This document shows, one piece after another, positions 1 to 7,711 of a stretch of 64,000 nucleotides of DNA. The first letter of the stretch is position 1. Each line of letters opens with the position of its first letter. Source of the stretch: Paenibacillus chibensis (lineage in GTDB: Bacteria > Bacillota > Bacilli > Paenibacillales > Paenibacillaceae); contig NZ_BIMK01000016.1 in the NCBI RefSeq assembly GCF_004001045.1, forward strand, positions 62,001 through 126,000. Reading direction: 5' to 3'. Below the pieces are notes generated by a model. The model worked only from the letters and a program-made list of their open reading frames with translations. It searched no databases and had not been told where the DNA came from. A program made the position numbers and the translations under genes.

Positions 1-1158
1 GCGTGCGACCGGTTGTCTCTTCACTCCGAAATAACGGTCATGGATAAGCCGTTTTTTGTTGTAGGCGACCATCTGCTCGATCGCGCTGTGCTCCTGCTCC
101 TTTTCCATCTCCAGCTCAATGCGCTGCAGCGCGGCCTCGCGCTGGATGCCAGCTCCGCTGAGCGCCGCCTGACACAGGGCTTCGAACCCGGCCTCGCCAA
201 GCTTCGCAAGACTTTCGGCGCTGTTATGCCGAACCTTCCAGTTGGCATCCTGCAGAGCTTTGACCAGCAGCGGAATGCTGCCCGCAGCGTGCAGCGGACC
301 GAGCGCCTTGGCCGCAGCCGCGCGCACTTCCCAATTGCGGTCGTTCATCAGCTGGACGATCGTCTCGTCCTTAAGCGCAGGATTCGAGCTGAGGTAAAGC
401 TTGACCGCTTCGGCCCGGACATCTTTCTCCTCGGAGCCAACCAGTCTGCCAAGGACCGGCATGACTTCCGGCACGGCCTGTCCCCACATGGCTACCAGGC
501 CAACCTTGATGAGCGCCGGATCCTGATCATCAAGCAGCTTCATCAGAAGGCTGCCCGCATCGAGTCCTGTCTCCAGCATAATATCAGCCGCCAAATGGTG
601 AATCGGCTTGCCATGCGATAACAGGCTGCGCAGCATCTCTAGCACGTCCTCGGATTTACGCGCGCTCTTCGCAATGGAACGCGCGATAATGATGGACATC
701 GAGCTGTATTTGCCTTCTTGCAGCATCTTCAGCAGCGCCGGCACCGCTTCCTCGGCCCGCATGCCCCCAAGGCGGTATGCAGCCTCCAATCTGCGGCCGT
801 AACGGAAGCTGCCCAGCGCCTTCAGATCGGCTTCCACGAAGCCTGCATCCCGGCACATCTGGATCAGCCGGTCACGGCATTCTCCCTTGAACTGCTCGAT
901 CCATTCCATAAACTTATCCTGGATCACCCTGCGCTCGAGCGGCTTCAGCTTGCCCGGAGGAAGCCTCAGCGCCCCTTCATTTTCAACATGAGCCTGGATA
1001 TACATGAAGTAATCATGATGCTTGCGCTCATACATTTCCCTGCGCTGCTGTTCCTTGTTATGCGATACTTTCATCTGGATCAGAAGAATGATTCCAAGTG
1101 CGATCAGCCCGAGGCATACATAGATAAACGTATAGGCGACGGTTAAATGCGAGAACAT
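1..1158 (-). CDS. HEAT-repeat protein with N-terminal membrane anchor (partial, C-terminus off window)
   Basis: The minus-strand frame is open from the ATG at 1158 to the window edge, giving 386 residues without a stop, so the C-terminus is missing. An AGGAGG lies about 10 bases before the ATG. One hydrophobic helix (about residues 7-27) is followed by a charged segment and then repeated helical pairs of HEAT type (about residues 140-340), for example VRAEAV, WEVRAAAAKALG and WKVRHNSAESLAKLG. HEAT arrays are protein-interaction scaffolds, so a membrane-tethered adaptor is the likely role. It starts 115 bases after the glycoside hydrolase gene on the same strand, so the two probably share a transcript. 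Its partner and pathway are not visible here. Confidence 0.8.
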   Translation of the reverse strand, partial: MFSHLTVAYTFIYVCLGLIALGIILLIQMKVSHNKEQQRREMYERKHHDYFMYIQAHVENEGALRLPPGKLKPLERRVIQDKFMEWIEQFKGECRDRLIQMCRDAGFVEADLKALGSFRYGRRLEAAYRLGGMRAEEAVPALLKMLQEGKYSSMSIIIARSIAKSARKSEDVLEMLRSLLSHGKPIHHLAADIMLETGLDAGSLLMKLLDDQDPALIKVGLVAMWGQAVPEVMPVLGRLVGSEEKDVRAEAVKLYLSSNPALKDETIVQLMNDRNWEVRAAAAKALGPLHAAGSIPLLVKALQDANWKVRHNSAESLAKLGEAGFEALCQAALSGAGIQREAALQRIELEMEKEQEHSAIEQMVAYNKKRLIHDRYFGVKRQPVAR

Positions 1159-1273
1159 CTTTGCAGTTTCCTCCTTTCGGATTTTGCAAATATCCGGTTT
1201 CACGAGATCTACTTTGCAAAATCCTGTCTTGATTGATTGGTTCCTATCCTGTTTCTCTTCTTTCTAATTCGCT

Positions 1274-3487
1274 CTATTTCAATTGGCTGTACACGTCTTT
1301 CATCGTGTAATAGCTTTGTTTCAGCTGTTCGGTGTATTGGACCGTATCCCATGGCTTCCAAGTGTACGGGACGATATCCTGGACATTCAGGGTACTCGCC
1401 GTTCCGCCCGGCCAGCTTACCTGGCCGCTGCCCCGGTCCACCAGCCAAGGAATCAGCCGGATGCCGTCCGTTTTGGCCGTACTGAACGCGCGGCCTTCCT
1501 TCAGCGGGCTATAATCGATGACCTGCAGCGAGCTCGGGTCCGAGAAGCCGAGAAGCATCCATGGAATGCGCATCTCTATCACATTACCGCTGTACTGCCA
1601 AGAAGTCAGTGAGTCGAACTCGGCCTTGCTGCGGTCCGTTGTCCCCCTTTTCAGCATTCCTATGGTCTTGTCGATAAACGGATGCGCAAAGCGCGTATCC
1701 GGCGGATTCATCTGCAGGCTGATCGCAAGCTTCCACGGATGGAACGGCGTCTCCTGCCCCGCTTTCGTTTCCGGCAGCATCCAGTAGCCTTCCTTGCCGT
1801 ACAAGCGTGCATGAAAATCATAGTCGGCCGCGATTTCCACCTGCGTCTCCTTGTCATTCCCGATTTCAATCAGCGTTTCAGGCGCACCGCCTTCGAGCTT
1901 TTTGCCGGGTAGCTGAGCCGCGGATGGCTGGTTGCCGCCCGCAATTGTATCCGCGCCGATGTAAAGCTTGGACGTCTTCGGATCAAAGCTCTTGTCGAGC
2001 TGGATTCCAAGGTACAGATATCCTTCGTCATGCGTAATCCGCATATCCCGGATGCCCGGCACTTTACCCTGCCAATGCTTCACCTCGTCCTGCGCCAGCC
2101 CGTCCCAATCGCTCAGCTTGCCGTCGATCGTGATTTGCTTCTCCTTGCCCGGCAGCATGCCGAGAACGCCGAACATCTTTTCGTTGGTCAGCACATTGAT
2201 CCAGTAAGCTCTGCGGTCAGCCGGTATTTCAAACGGCATCGTGTTCCAGGTCTTTTTAAACCACTCATCCTGCCACATAAACAAGATGGCTCCCGCATAG
2301 CCTTCGTCATAAATGTCCCGGGTGAGCGAAGCATCGATTTCACCCTGTTCCTGCTCGTTATGCCCGCCTTGATCCCTGCCGCCGGCGCCGAAATGGGAAA
2401 CGCCTACGGATGAAGGCACCCCGTATTCGGTGACCATGATGGGCATATCCTTGAACTTCGCCTTCAGCTGATGCAGATATGCTTTGTAGGTGTTGAAATC
2501 CCCCTGCTTGTCCTTGATGGTCTGCAGCGTGGAATCCGTCCGGAAGAAATCCGGATAATACGGGTACACATGATATGCGGCGAAATATCCGCCCTTCCAG
2601 CCGCTTGGCTGAACATGCCTTGCGTCGACGCTCACCATATCCTCTTCAAACAGCGGTTCCCCGGGATGCGTAAGCACATCGGTCGTTACCCAGTTGGTAA
2701 AGGTGACGGGGTGCTCCCAGCCGTACTGCTGCTCCTGCTGGGCCGTATAATCAAGCAGCCCCGCGAGCCAGCTTTCGAACGGAGAGGCCTCCTTCGTTCC
2801 TTCAAAATACTTGCCTTTATACACCGGAACGTCGCCGTGCTTCTTATTGGTGTTCTTGACCATCTCCGGATCCCATTCGGTTCCGACATGCCAGGCCATT
2901 AAATATTTACCGGCATTCGCGGTATATTCCCCGCTTGAAGCACCCTGCTTCTCCGGCACGGTCACATCGCCGTAGACGGCGGCGACCGCCTTTTTGATTT
3001 CCGCTTTGAACTGCTGGCCGATATCATCTGCGTAGGCGTCCTGACGCTCGATCAACTCTTCCTCCGGGGACCAGATGCCCTGCATGAAATACAACGGATC
3101 GTCGCCCTTATCCTTGTTGTACTTCACAAGCGCCGAATAAAACACTGGCTGATGCACCGTGTACACACGGATCACATTCGCCCCCATTTCATCGATCTGC
3201 TTGAACCAGCGCAAGTAGTCTTCCTCGGTGGCCGGAAGCTCGCCCGGGAAATGGCCCGGTACGGTCGCACCCAGATTGACGCCCTTCACAAATATTTCTT
3301 TCCAGCTTCCGTCTTTGTTGTATCGCATAAAACGGTCACCCTCGGTTTTAAAGGTGAATCGGGTTCCATCTTGATCCTTGTAAGCCGTCACCGGAGATGG
3401 TTTGGCCGTAAAACCGGCAACCAATCCTCCGGCAATGAGAACGGCGGCTGCTGTGATCCAGATGAATAGTGTTCTGCGTTTGATCAT
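1274..3487 (-). CDS. Membrane-anchored glycoside hydrolase-like protein (clan GH-A type barrel, C-terminal DOMON/CBM9-like domain)
   Basis: The protein has 737 residues. A signal or anchor helix (residues 8-26) precedes a TIM-barrel-like region with GVNLG and ANVIRVYTV, as in GH2, GH5 and related clan GH-A enzymes. Two glutamates fit a retaining pair: E204 in HVGTEWD (acid/base) and E354 in MVTEYGVP (nucleophile). The roughly 150-residue spacing suits strands 4 and 7 of the barrel. Residues from about 480 (TIDGKLSDWDG) resemble a DOMON/CBM9-like sugar-binding module. It should act at the cell surface on a polysaccharide; the substrate cannot be read from sequence. The HEAT protein lies downstream, and a possible leader RNA with a terminator lies upstream at 3654-3680. 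Confidence 0.7.
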   Translation of the reverse strand: MIKRRTLFIWITAAAVLIAGGLVAGFTAKPSPVTAYKDQDGTRFTFKTEGDRFMRYNKDGSWKEIFVKGVNLGATVPGHFPGELPATEEDYLRWFKQIDEMGANVIRVYTVHQPVFYSALVKYNKDKGDDPLYFMQGIWSPEEELIERQDAYADDIGQQFKAEIKKAVAAVYGDVTVPEKQGASSGEYTANAGKYLMAWHVGTEWDPEMVKNTNKKHGDVPVYKGKYFEGTKEASPFESWLAGLLDYTAQQEQQYGWEHPVTFTNWVTTDVLTHPGEPLFEEDMVSVDARHVQPSGWKGGYFAAYHVYPYYPDFFRTDSTLQTIKDKQGDFNTYKAYLHQLKAKFKDMPIMVTEYGVPSSVGVSHFGAGGRDQGGHNEQEQGEIDASLTRDIYDEGYAGAILFMWQDEWFKKTWNTMPFEIPADRRAYWINVLTNEKMFGVLGMLPGKEKQITIDGKLSDWDGLAQDEVKHWQGKVPGIRDMRITHDEGYLYLGIQLDKSFDPKTSKLYIGADTIAGGNQPSAAQLPGKKLEGGAPETLIEIGNDKETQVEIAADYDFHARLYGKEGYWMLPETKAGQETPFHPWKLAISLQMNPPDTRFAHPFIDKTIGMLKRGTTDRSKAEFDSLTSWQYSGNVIEMRIPWMLLGFSDPSSLQVIDYSPLKEGRAFSTAKTDGIRLIPWLVDRGSGQVSWPGGTASTLNVQDIVPYTWKPWDTVQYTEQLKQSYYTMKDVYSQLK

Positions 3488-4083
3488 CGCCTTTAAGTTC
3501 TCACCTCTGCTTTGGCATGGCCTGTCAACCTTGGCCCGGCCCTCTCGATTTTTTTGTCATAAATTCATTTTTAACGAAGATTACCAATCTGTAAACTAGG
3601 CTGCTGGAAGGAAATTTCAGAACCTGGCGACCTATTCCTTTTTACATTCAGACAAAAAAACGGCAGCAGCCTTGCTCCGGCACTGACGTCTTCTTGAATC
3701 GCTGAATGACTCAAACTTCCCTTGGCCGAAGCGACAACTGGTTATGTATACGTCGAATAATTGCTAAAGTTGTGGTCGTTTTAACATCTTTATCCATAAA
3801 GATTACAAAATTGATACTATAGTCCGATAAAGCAGCAGCGAAAAACCGCGCCGTTACAGGGTTTCTGAAAAATACGCATTTTCTGAAAATAAGGAAAGAG
3901 TCCCGGGCGGGACTGACGGTCCCAGCAGCGTTTAAAATGGAAGAATATGGACATGATTGGTATGACTATCCGGGTATTTTTACGTCCCCTCCCCGGCTCA
4001 ATTCCGCTCCTTTTTAACTAGGAAAACAGCCATTGTTAACGGAAAATCAAATCCAGAATAGCCATTTTACAAAATAATTCCGG
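3488..4083. other. Long divergent intergenic region before the glycoside hydrolase and polY genes
   Basis: There is no credible coding sequence. It holds a terminator-like hairpin reading to minus (3654-3679), a TATAGT hexamer on minus near 3815-3822 that could start a leader, and a GTCCC/GGGAC/GTCCC set of mutually exclusive inverted repeats at 3899-3923. I recognised no known riboswitch consensus. Confidence 0.5.
3654..3680 (-). terminator. Intrinsic terminator in the leader of the glycoside hydrolase gene
   Basis: Read on minus, a 7-bp stem with one bulged base and an AGGC loop is followed by seven T residues. It lies about 170 bases before the hydrolase start and has no gene upstream of it on the same strand, so it may be an attenuator. 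Confidence 0.5.
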
Positions 4084-4112
4084 TTGTAAATAGAATATTT
4101 CTCCGTTATTCT
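4084..4112 (+). promoter_or_regulatory. Promoter of the polY-yolD-SRAP operon
   Basis: TTGTAA and TATTCT are separated by 17 bases, about 55 bases before the polymerase start. The predicted transcription start falls against the LexA box just downstream. TATAAA at 4113-4118 is an alternative -10. Confidence 0.5.
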
Positions 4113-4121
4113 TATAAAATA

Positions 4122-4135
4122 AGAACATGTGTTCC
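4122..4135 (+). promoter_or_regulatory. LexA (SOS) box
   Basis: AGAACATGTGTTCC contains a perfect GAAC-N4-GTTC dyad, the core of the Bacillota LexA (DinR) site CGAAC-N4-GTTCG. It covers the likely transcription start, where bound LexA would block initiation. Confidence 0.8.
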
Positions 4136-4166
4136 TGCTACTGACGAATGATAAGGAGCGAGTCCC

Positions 4167-5411
4167 ATGGCCAATTCCAAAAACCGTGTCATTATGCTGG
4201 CCGACTGCCAGTCGTTTTATGCCAGCGTCGAGAAGGCGGCCCATCCGGAATACGAAGGCAAGCCTTTAGTCGTATCCGGCGACCCGGCCCGCCGCTCGGG
4301 CATTATCCTGGCCGCCTGCCCGCTGGCCAAAAAGTACGGGGTCACCACGGCCGAGCGCCTGGGCGATGCGCTGCGAAAATGTCCCGACTTGATCGTCGTC
4401 CGTCCGCGTATGGCCGAATATATCCGGGTATCCCTGCAAATTACGGAAATTTTCCAATCCTTTACCGATCTCGTGGAGCCATACAGCATCGACGAGCAGC
4501 ATCTTGATGTCACCGGCAGCCTTGCCCTCTTCGGCACACCTGAGGAAATCGCCCGCCGGCTCCAGCACCGTGTGCTGTATGAGACCGGCGTGTACGTCCG
4601 TGTCGGCATCAGCGACTGCAAGGTCCTGAGTAAAATTGCCTGCGACATTTATGCCAAAAAGGTCCCAGGCGGCATCTATACGCTCAGACGGGAGCATCTG
4701 GAGGAAACGCTGTGGACAAAGCCCGTCCATGAAATGTTTATGGTCGGCTCGCGAATGACGCGCCATTTGTATAAGATGGGCATCCACACGATCGGAGATT
4801 TGGCGAAAACGCCTCTGCCCCGGCTGACCGAGCGCTGGGGCGTGAACGGCGAGGTGCTGTGGCGCATAGCCCGCGGCATAGATGCCTCCCCGGTGACGCC
4901 CCACAGCCAGCTGCAGCAGCAAAAAGGCGTGGGCCATCAAATGACGCTCCCGCGCGATTATGCGGACTGGAAGGAAATCCGGGTCGTCCTGCTTGAGCTG
5001 TGCGAGCAGGTCGGACGACGCTGCCGGGAGAAGGGACTGATGGGATTTGTCGTGAGCGTCGGCTGCCAAGGGGCGGATTATGATCATCCGACGGGTTTTT
5101 CCAGACAGATGAAGCTTTCCGACCCCACCAACATTACCGACGAAATCTACAGGGCCGCCTGCCTGCTGTTCCAGCGTCACTGGAACCACCTGCCGATCCG
5201 CAGAATCGCTGTCGCTTTATCCGACCTCAGCCCGGATTCGCTCGTGCAGCTGACGCTGTTCGGAGACCGCGACCGGAAGCGGGAGCTGGAAAAGGCTACC
5301 GACGGCATTAAACGCAGATTCGGCGAGACAGCCATTCTCCGCGCTTCCTCGCTCCAGGATTCCGGTCAGGCGCAGGAACGTTCGCTTCGAATAGGAGGTC
5401 ACTATAAATGA
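4167..5411 (+). CDS. Y-family translesion DNA polymerase (UvrX/YqjW type)
   Basis: The protein has 414 residues. It copies past damaged template bases. The palm begins with MLADCQSFYASVE (catalytic D13, F17/Y18 in the steric-gate area) and carries YSIDEQHLDVT with D109 and E110; the Q-H after the acidic pair fits the UvrX/YqjW branch rather than classical DinB (SIDEAFLDV). A QLTLF pentapeptide at 361-365 fits a sliding-clamp binding motif. The ATG at 4167 follows AAGGAG. The stop overlaps the YolD-like start as ATGA, so translation is probably coupled. A LexA box lies 32 bases before the start. Confident on family; the exact paralogue is uncertain. Confidence 0.93.
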   Translation: MANSKNRVIMLADCQSFYASVEKAAHPEYEGKPLVVSGDPARRSGIILAACPLAKKYGVTTAERLGDALRKCPDLIVVRPRMAEYIRVSLQITEIFQSFTDLVEPYSIDEQHLDVTGSLALFGTPEEIARRLQHRVLYETGVYVRVGISDCKVLSKIACDIYAKKVPGGIYTLRREHLEETLWTKPVHEMFMVGSRMTRHLYKMGIHTIGDLAKTPLPRLTERWGVNGEVLWRIARGIDASPVTPHSQLQQQKGVGHQMTLPRDYADWKEIRVVLLELCEQVGRRCREKGLMGFVVSVGCQGADYDHPTGFSRQMKLSDPTNITDEIYRAACLLFQRHWNHLPIRRIAVALSDLSPDSLVQLTLFGDRDRKRELEKATDGIKRRFGETAILRASSLQDSGQAQERSLRIGGHYK

Positions 5412-5755
5412 GCAAAAAACTTCAGGGAAACGGATTATTCGAATCCTCCCGGATGATGCTGCCCGAGCATCGGGAAGCCTACATCCGGCATCAGCAGCAT
5501 CTGGCACCCCGCCAGCCGCCGCTGCTCGACCCGCAGGCCGAGGAAGAGATGGCCCGCGTGATGGCGGAAGCTATGCACAGCGGCTCGGCGGTGACGATTA
5601 CCCTGTTTGATGACCCGGAGGACATTCGTCTGACGGGCCAAGTGCTGCGCATCGATCCCGGACGGCGGCGAATCTGCTGGGACGGTGGCGACGGCGAAGG
5701 CTCCCGGTGGATCGCACTCGACCAAATCATCGGCGCAGTGGCAGAAAACGACTGA
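5408..5755 (+). CDS. YolD-like family protein
   Basis: The protein has 115 residues. The middle and C-terminal part (VTITLFDDPEDIRLTGQVLRID, split here only for reading; key residues F-D-D-P) and the hydrophobic strands ending in WIALDQIIGA are typical of YolD-like proteins. These are commonly encoded directly after a UvrX-type polymerase in Bacillota and are thought to act as accessory factors comparable to UmuD (inference from the family). The start overlaps the polymerase stop by four bases. The biochemical role is not established. Confidence 0.85.
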   Translation: MSKKLQGNGLFESSRMMLPEHREAYIRHQQHLAPRQPPLLDPQAEEEMARVMAEAMHSGSAVTITLFDDPEDIRLTGQVLRIDPGRRRICWDGGDGEGSRWIALDQIIGAVAEND

Positions 5756-5824
5756 TCGCGGTACACTGGAAGAAGCATGGCTGCCGCACCTCATACCCCG
5801 GCAGCCGACAAGGAGGGATATCGC

Positions 5825-6499
5825 ATGTGCGGACGCTTTACGCTCGTTGTGTCCATGGAGGAGCTGATGCTGCGGTATGAGCTGGATCCCGGGAATTCCG
5901 TCCCCTACCACCGGCCGCAGTATAATATTGCGCCCACACAGATGGTTCTATCCATCATCCATGACGGCAAAGGACTCCGGCTCGGAGAACTGAAATGGGG
6001 GCTTGTGCCTTCGTGGGCGAAGGACGAAAGCATGGGAAGCCGCATGATCAATGCGCGGAGCGAAACGCTGCTCGACAAGCCGGCATACCGGCTGCCTTTT
6101 GAACGGAAGCGATGCCTGATCCCTGCGGACGGATTTTACGAATGGCAGCGAACCGGAAGCGGTAAGCAGCCCTACCGGATTAAGCTGAAGAGCAGCGAGC
6201 TGTTCAGCATGGCCGGACTATACGACATATGGGTACGTGAAGACGGAAGCAAGGTAGCCACCTGTACTGTCATCACCACCCGCCCCAATGCGCTGATGGA
6301 GCCCATTCATGACCGCATGCCGGTGATTCTGCGCCGGGAGGACGAGCTGCGCTGGGTACGGCGGGGAGCCGAGGACCCGAAAGAGCTGCAGCAGCTCCTG
6401 ATCCCTTATCCTGCTGAAGACATGGAGGCTTACCCGGTAAACAGCACCGTAAACTCGGTTCGGAATGATTCCCCGCTCTGTATCGAAAAGAGCTCCTGA
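5825..6499 (+). CDS. SOS response-associated peptidase (SRAP/HMCES/YedK family)
   Basis: The protein has 224 residues. SRAP proteins protect abasic sites in single-stranded DNA by a covalent bond through Cys2, exposed after Met removal. The start at 5825 is fixed by MCGRFT and the AAGGAGG just before it; a start at 5777 would bury the cysteine. Other active-site signatures are present: INARSET, DGFYEW (Glu) and HDRMPVIL (His). It lies 69 bases after yolD, ahead of a shared terminator, so it looks like the third member of the LexA-linked operon. Placing an abasic-site shield next to a translesion polymerase makes functional sense. Confidence 0.93.
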   Translation: MCGRFTLVVSMEELMLRYELDPGNSVPYHRPQYNIAPTQMVLSIIHDGKGLRLGELKWGLVPSWAKDESMGSRMINARSETLLDKPAYRLPFERKRCLIPADGFYEWQRTGSGKQPYRIKLKSSELFSMAGLYDIWVREDGSKVATCTVITTRPNALMEPIHDRMPVILRREDELRWVRRGAEDPKELQQLLIPYPAEDMEAYPVNSTVNSVRNDSPLCIEKSS

Positions 6500-6536
6500 G
6501 CCTCGTCCAGCATGCCGAATCACATGGCACAGGCAC

Positions 6537-6578
6537 AAAAAACCGCTTGTCTCTCCATAGAGGCCAAGCGGTTTTTTT
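6537..6578. terminator. Bidirectional intrinsic terminator
   Basis: CCGCTTG and CAAGCGG arms are flanked by six A on the left and seven T on the right. It serves the SRAP gene (plus) and the cupredoxin gene (minus). Confidence 0.85.
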
Positions 6579-6602
6579 AAATCTATTTAGCTGCACTCCA
6601 CG

Positions 6603-6986
6603 TTATTCGACGATGATTTTGCCCACCATGTTGTCATGGCCGGCGCCGCACATCACGGAGCAGTGGAATTCATGCTCTCCGGCTTTGTCCGCCGTGAATT
6701 CGGCAGAGCCGTCCTTTTGCAGGTTCACGTTGAAGTCCGGAATTTCCAGACCGTGTGCGCCTTCTTTATTGACAAGCGTAATTTTGACCTTATCGCCCTT
6801 TTTCACCTTGATTTCCGCAGGCTGGAACTGGAAGTTGGTCGCGGTGACCTTGATATCCTGAGTTCCTCCCGCTCCGGTCGTTCCTCCGGCAGATTCGTTC
6901 GAGGTATTATTGTTTGTCTTGCTGCCGCAGGCGCTGAGCACGAATACGAGCATCAATGTTAACCCCAGTGTCATCCATTTCTTCAT
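6603..6986 (-). CDS. CuA-type cupredoxin lipoprotein
   Basis: The protein has 127 residues. A lipoprotein signal ends in LSAC with Cys20 as the lipid-modified residue, followed by a Thr/Asn/Gly-rich linker. The cupredoxin domain (about 44-127) has H78, C109, C113, H117 and M120 in HCSVMCGAGHDNM, the arrangement of the dinuclear CuA site of cytochrome c oxidase subunit II. It has no transmembrane hairpin, so it is not a complete CoxB. It is a surface-tethered small CuA protein that could carry electrons or copper; which one is not evident. The ATG follows GGAGG. Confidence 0.85.
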   Translation of the reverse strand: MKKWMTLGLTLMLVFVLSACGSKTNNNTSNESAGGTTGAGGTQDIKVTATNFQFQPAEIKVKKGDKVKITLVNKEGAHGLEIPDFNVNLQKDGSAEFTADKAGEHEFHCSVMCGAGHDNMVGKIIVE

Positions 6987-7281
6987 GTCTAAGACCTCCA
7001 GTAAAATAATAATGAATGTGACACGTATTACTTAAACCAGTTGACATCTTATTAATCAACATGAATTCAGGGAGAACCTGATGACCATGCTGACATTCGT
7101 CCGGCCGCTTCACTCGAATAAGAAAGCTTCCTTCCACCTGTATTATTTTTGACCGATAACGAATGAACTATGCAATAGCCCCATAAAAACCGTCAATCCG
7201 CGTAATTCCCAATAGGGCAGGGCCGCTTTTAGACGGTTAGTTTTCCTGCGTTGTCGGAATGGCCGGTTTCGCATGGATATC
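6987..7281. other. Non-coding stretch upstream of the cupredoxin gene
   Basis: I find no supported gene. On minus, a GTTGA-N11-TCAAC inverted repeat near 7040-7062 could be an operator for the cupredoxin gene, but no promoter is convincing. Confidence 0.35.
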
Positions 7282-7332
7282 AAAAAAAGACCTCTCAGAA
7301 ATACCGAATCCGGTATATCCTGGGAGGTCTTT
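7282..7332 (-). terminator. Intrinsic terminator after the probable spoVIF gene
   Basis: A long stem (AGACCTC/GAGGTCT with paired ATACC/GGTAT inside) ends in seven T residues on minus. Confidence 0.8.
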
Positions 7333-7357
7333 GTCACCCTATGGCTTATCCGTCTCA

Positions 7358-7645
7358 TTAACGGAACATGCCCCAAAGCTTAATTAAATGAAATGTATTG
7401 TTCGGATCAATCCGCTGAGCCACCACAAAACGTACGATTTGCTGCTCTTCCGCCTGCGAAAGAGGCTCCTTTAACACGCCCGCTGCCGATTTGACAAGGC
7501 GCTGGACCTTTGCCGGATCCTGAAGATCGGACTTGGTGACCCCATCAAGGATCCCTTTGATCCGTTCTTTGGTCGCGGAATTTTTCATCTTTTGCTTGAC
7601 TCTTGCCACGAGTGCAGGACTGATTCCATATTGCTGATAACCCAA
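7358..7645 (-). CDS. Probable stage VI sporulation protein F (SpoVIF-like)
   Basis: The protein has 95 residues from the TTG at 7645. GGGAGG lies 10 bases upstream, while the longer frame from 7666 would start inside that site. The region DLQDPAKVQRLVKSAAGVL and the following LSQAEEQQIVRFVV resemble SpoVIF, a mother-cell factor for GerE-dependent spore coat assembly. The assignment comes from a remembered pattern, not an alignment. It lies 66 bases after recG and is followed by its own terminator. The C-terminal tail (HLIKLWGMF) is not something I associate with the family. Confidence 0.6.
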   Translation of the reverse strand: MGYQQYGISPALVARVKQKMKNSATKERIKGILDGVTKSDLQDPAKVQRLVKSAAGVLKEPLSQAEEQQIVRFVVAQRIDPNNTFHLIKLWGMFR

Positions 7646-7711
7646 AACAATGGCACCTCCCGTCAAAATACAATTCGTCTAAGTATATGACGTGGTGCCT
7701 GTCCCAAGTGC

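Noticed and set aside
13..621. Plus-strand open frame across the first 600 bases
   Set aside because: It is antisense to the HEAT-repeat gene, which has a ribosome site and clear repeat pattern on minus.
3654..3922. Cyclic di-GMP riboswitch before the glycoside hydrolase
   Set aside because: The conserved GEMM core and tetraloop receptor sequences are not found on either strand.
7143..7376. 77-residue minus-strand frame upstream of the cupredoxin gene
   Set aside because: It runs through the strong terminator at 7282-7332 and overlaps the end of the probable spoVIF gene; no homology seen.
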